Assembly (NCBI RefSeq): GCF_026151655.1 | Contig: NZ_JAMQPN010000002.1 | Span: 1-64,000, forward strand | Source of the DNA: Leptospira soteropolitanensis | GTDB taxonomy: Bacteria > Spirochaetota > Leptospiria > Leptospirales > Leptospiraceae | Direction: 5' to 3' | Length of the DNA: 64,000 nt | Shown: piece after piece, positions 63,083 to 64,000 of the stretch | Numbering within the stretch: position 1 is the stretch's first letter | How the letters are laid out: each line of letters opens with the position of its first letter | Translations under genes and position numbers: made by a program | The notes under the pieces: generated by a model | The model's input: only the letters and a program-made list of their open reading frames with translations | Databases searched by the model: none | Told to the model about the DNA's origin: nothing

Positions 63083-64000
63083 ACAGGCACCCAAGAGGGA
63101 TAACCCCACTATTTCTCACAGAGATGTGGGAACGTTTGAGTTATTATGGGATGCGGGCGCTGCTTGTTTTGTATCTAGTGAAATCTTTGGGATTTTCTGA
63201 TGCCGACGCGGGTGCCGTTTATGCGTTTTATACTAGTTTTGTTTATTTAACTCCTGTTATTGGTGGATATTTAACTGACAGGTTCCTTAGTTATCAATTT
63301 GCTATTTATTTGGGTAGTTTTTTAATGTTATGCGGACATATCTCGCTAGCATTTTCAGGACTCCCTTTTTTTTATTTAGGCCTTGTTTTACTCGCTCTGG
63401 GAAATGGTTTTTTTAAACCCAATATGTCTACGATCTTTGGTAGATTATACAATGAAAAACAAAATTTACGGGATAGTGGATTTACTATTTTTTATATGGG
63501 GATCAATTTAGGCGGTTTACTTGGTCCCATCATCTGTGGTAGTTTAGGAGAAAGGGTCGATTGGCATTTGGGTTTTTTATCCGCTGGTGTAGGTATGGCC
63601 GTAGGAATGATCGTATTTTATTTTGGAAGTCGAAGACTGCCTGATTCCATTTGGGAAAAACAAAGTAGTTTGCCTAGGACATCTAATTCTAGTTCGGTGG
63701 ACAAGAAAACACAATCAAAAATTTTACTCATTGTTTTACTTTCTTTTTTTAGTATTTTCTTTTGGATGGCATTCGAACAAATGGGTTCTTCTCTTAACCT
63801 ATTTGCTTTAAGAAACACAGATCGTAATTTATTCGGGTTTAATATTCCTGCTTCTGTTTTACAGTCGATTAATCCTTTGTTCATTCTTCTTTTTGGTCCT
63901 ATTGTTTCATTGTTTTGGACAGCTCTATCAAAAAGGAATAAAAATCCAAACCCGGTACTAAAGTTTGTTTTGAGTTTGGTCTTACTGGGTATTGGTTTTC
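63055..64000 (+). CDS. POT-family peptide transporter, partial
   Basis: The gene runs past the window end. It starts at TTG 63055, 6 bases after GAGGA, in another frame and 28 bases inside the adenosyltransferase gene. RHPRGITPLFLTEMWERLSY and YGMRALLVLYL are the N-terminal signature of proton-dependent oligopeptide (POT/PTR) transporters. GFFKPNMSTIFGRLY, with its FxKPN motif, and several transmembrane helices follow. POT carriers import di- and tripeptides with protons. The frame is open to 64000. Confidence 0.88.
   Translation, partial: MEKQNETQLNRHPRGITPLFLTEMWERLSYYGMRALLVLYLVKSLGFSDADAGAVYAFYTSFVYLTPVIGGYLTDRFLSYQFAIYLGSFLMLCGHISLAFSGLPFFYLGLVLLALGNGFFKPNMSTIFGRLYNEKQNLRDSGFTIFYMGINLGGLLGPIICGSLGERVDWHLGFLSAGVGMAVGMIVFYFGSRRLPDSIWEKQSSLPRTSNSSSVDKKTQSKILLIVLLSFFSIFFWMAFEQMGSSLNLFALRNTDRNLFGFNIPASVLQSINPLFILLFGPIVSLFWTALSKRNKNPNPVLKFVLSLVLLGIGF

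Noticed and set aside
1..64000. CRISPR arrays, tRNA or rRNA genes
   Set aside because: I saw no regularly spaced direct repeats and no tRNA cloverleaf or rRNA sequence when reading the window.

Overview
This window is a low-GC spirochaete chromosome segment, most likely Leptospira and probably a saprophytic species. The main evidence is at the right end: a periplasmic-flagellum type FlaB flagellin, spirochaete-style lipoproteins, a FecA-like TonB receptor, PepN, a long-chain acyl-CoA ligase, a cyclic-nucleotide-gated potassium channel and a PduO-type cobalamin adenosyltransferase. The species assignment is inference from gene content; no rRNA is present.

The window has two parts. From the left edge to about 41.0 kb it is accessory DNA: AT-rich, with remnants, mobile-element genes and defence genes. 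From about 41.3 kb to the end it looks like ordinary chromosome, with known housekeeping and envelope genes and no mobile DNA. A broken dihydrofolate-reductase-family gene (41081-41288) lies at the junction, as expected where an insertion destroyed a gene.

Accessory region, left to right. (1) 0.4-4 kb: a lipoprotein, two small proteins and a large unknown protein with winged-helix-like segments. (2) 4.1-9.8 kb: a remnant or small integrated element. It has a structured AT-rich intergenic region, a tyrosine recombinase with a strong promoter placed for leaderless translation, a ribbon-helix-helix protein, a five-gene operon built around a calcineurin-like phosphatase (two genes apparently starting at ATT), and a divergent KilAC-type antirepressor cluster. 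(3) 9.9-16.7 kb: an IS3-type transposase remnant, a very large repeat protein of the HYDIN/ASH type whose signal peptide is out of frame at a run of eight T, two gene relics and a PcfJ-like protein. (4) 16.7-33.0 kb: a complete type I restriction-modification locus (hsdM-hsdS ... hsdR plus a YgjP-like metallopeptidase), all on the minus strand. Between hsdS and hsdR lie a DUF6680-like protein, a lipoprotein, a membrane-anchored HerA-type ATPase, a uracil-DNA-glycosylase-like protein, a NucS-like nuclease fused to a PUA-like domain, a GIY-YIG/DUF4357 protein and a Fic protein. (5) 33.1-36.1 kb: divergent from hsdM, a large protein with a PD-(D/E)XK-like motif followed by a clear prokaryotic viperin (pVip). 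(6) 37.0-41.0 kb: a truncated DnaQ-like exonuclease, then an IS1595-like transposase gene with overlapping HNH and unknown genes behind it, and a decayed tandem partial copy upstream.

The defence content is dense: type I RM blocks unmodified DNA, pVip makes chain-terminating nucleotides, and several unassigned nuclease or ATPase genes sit among them. The best candidates for something undescribed are the nuclease-pVip pair and the membrane-HerA/lipoprotein cargo inside the RM locus.
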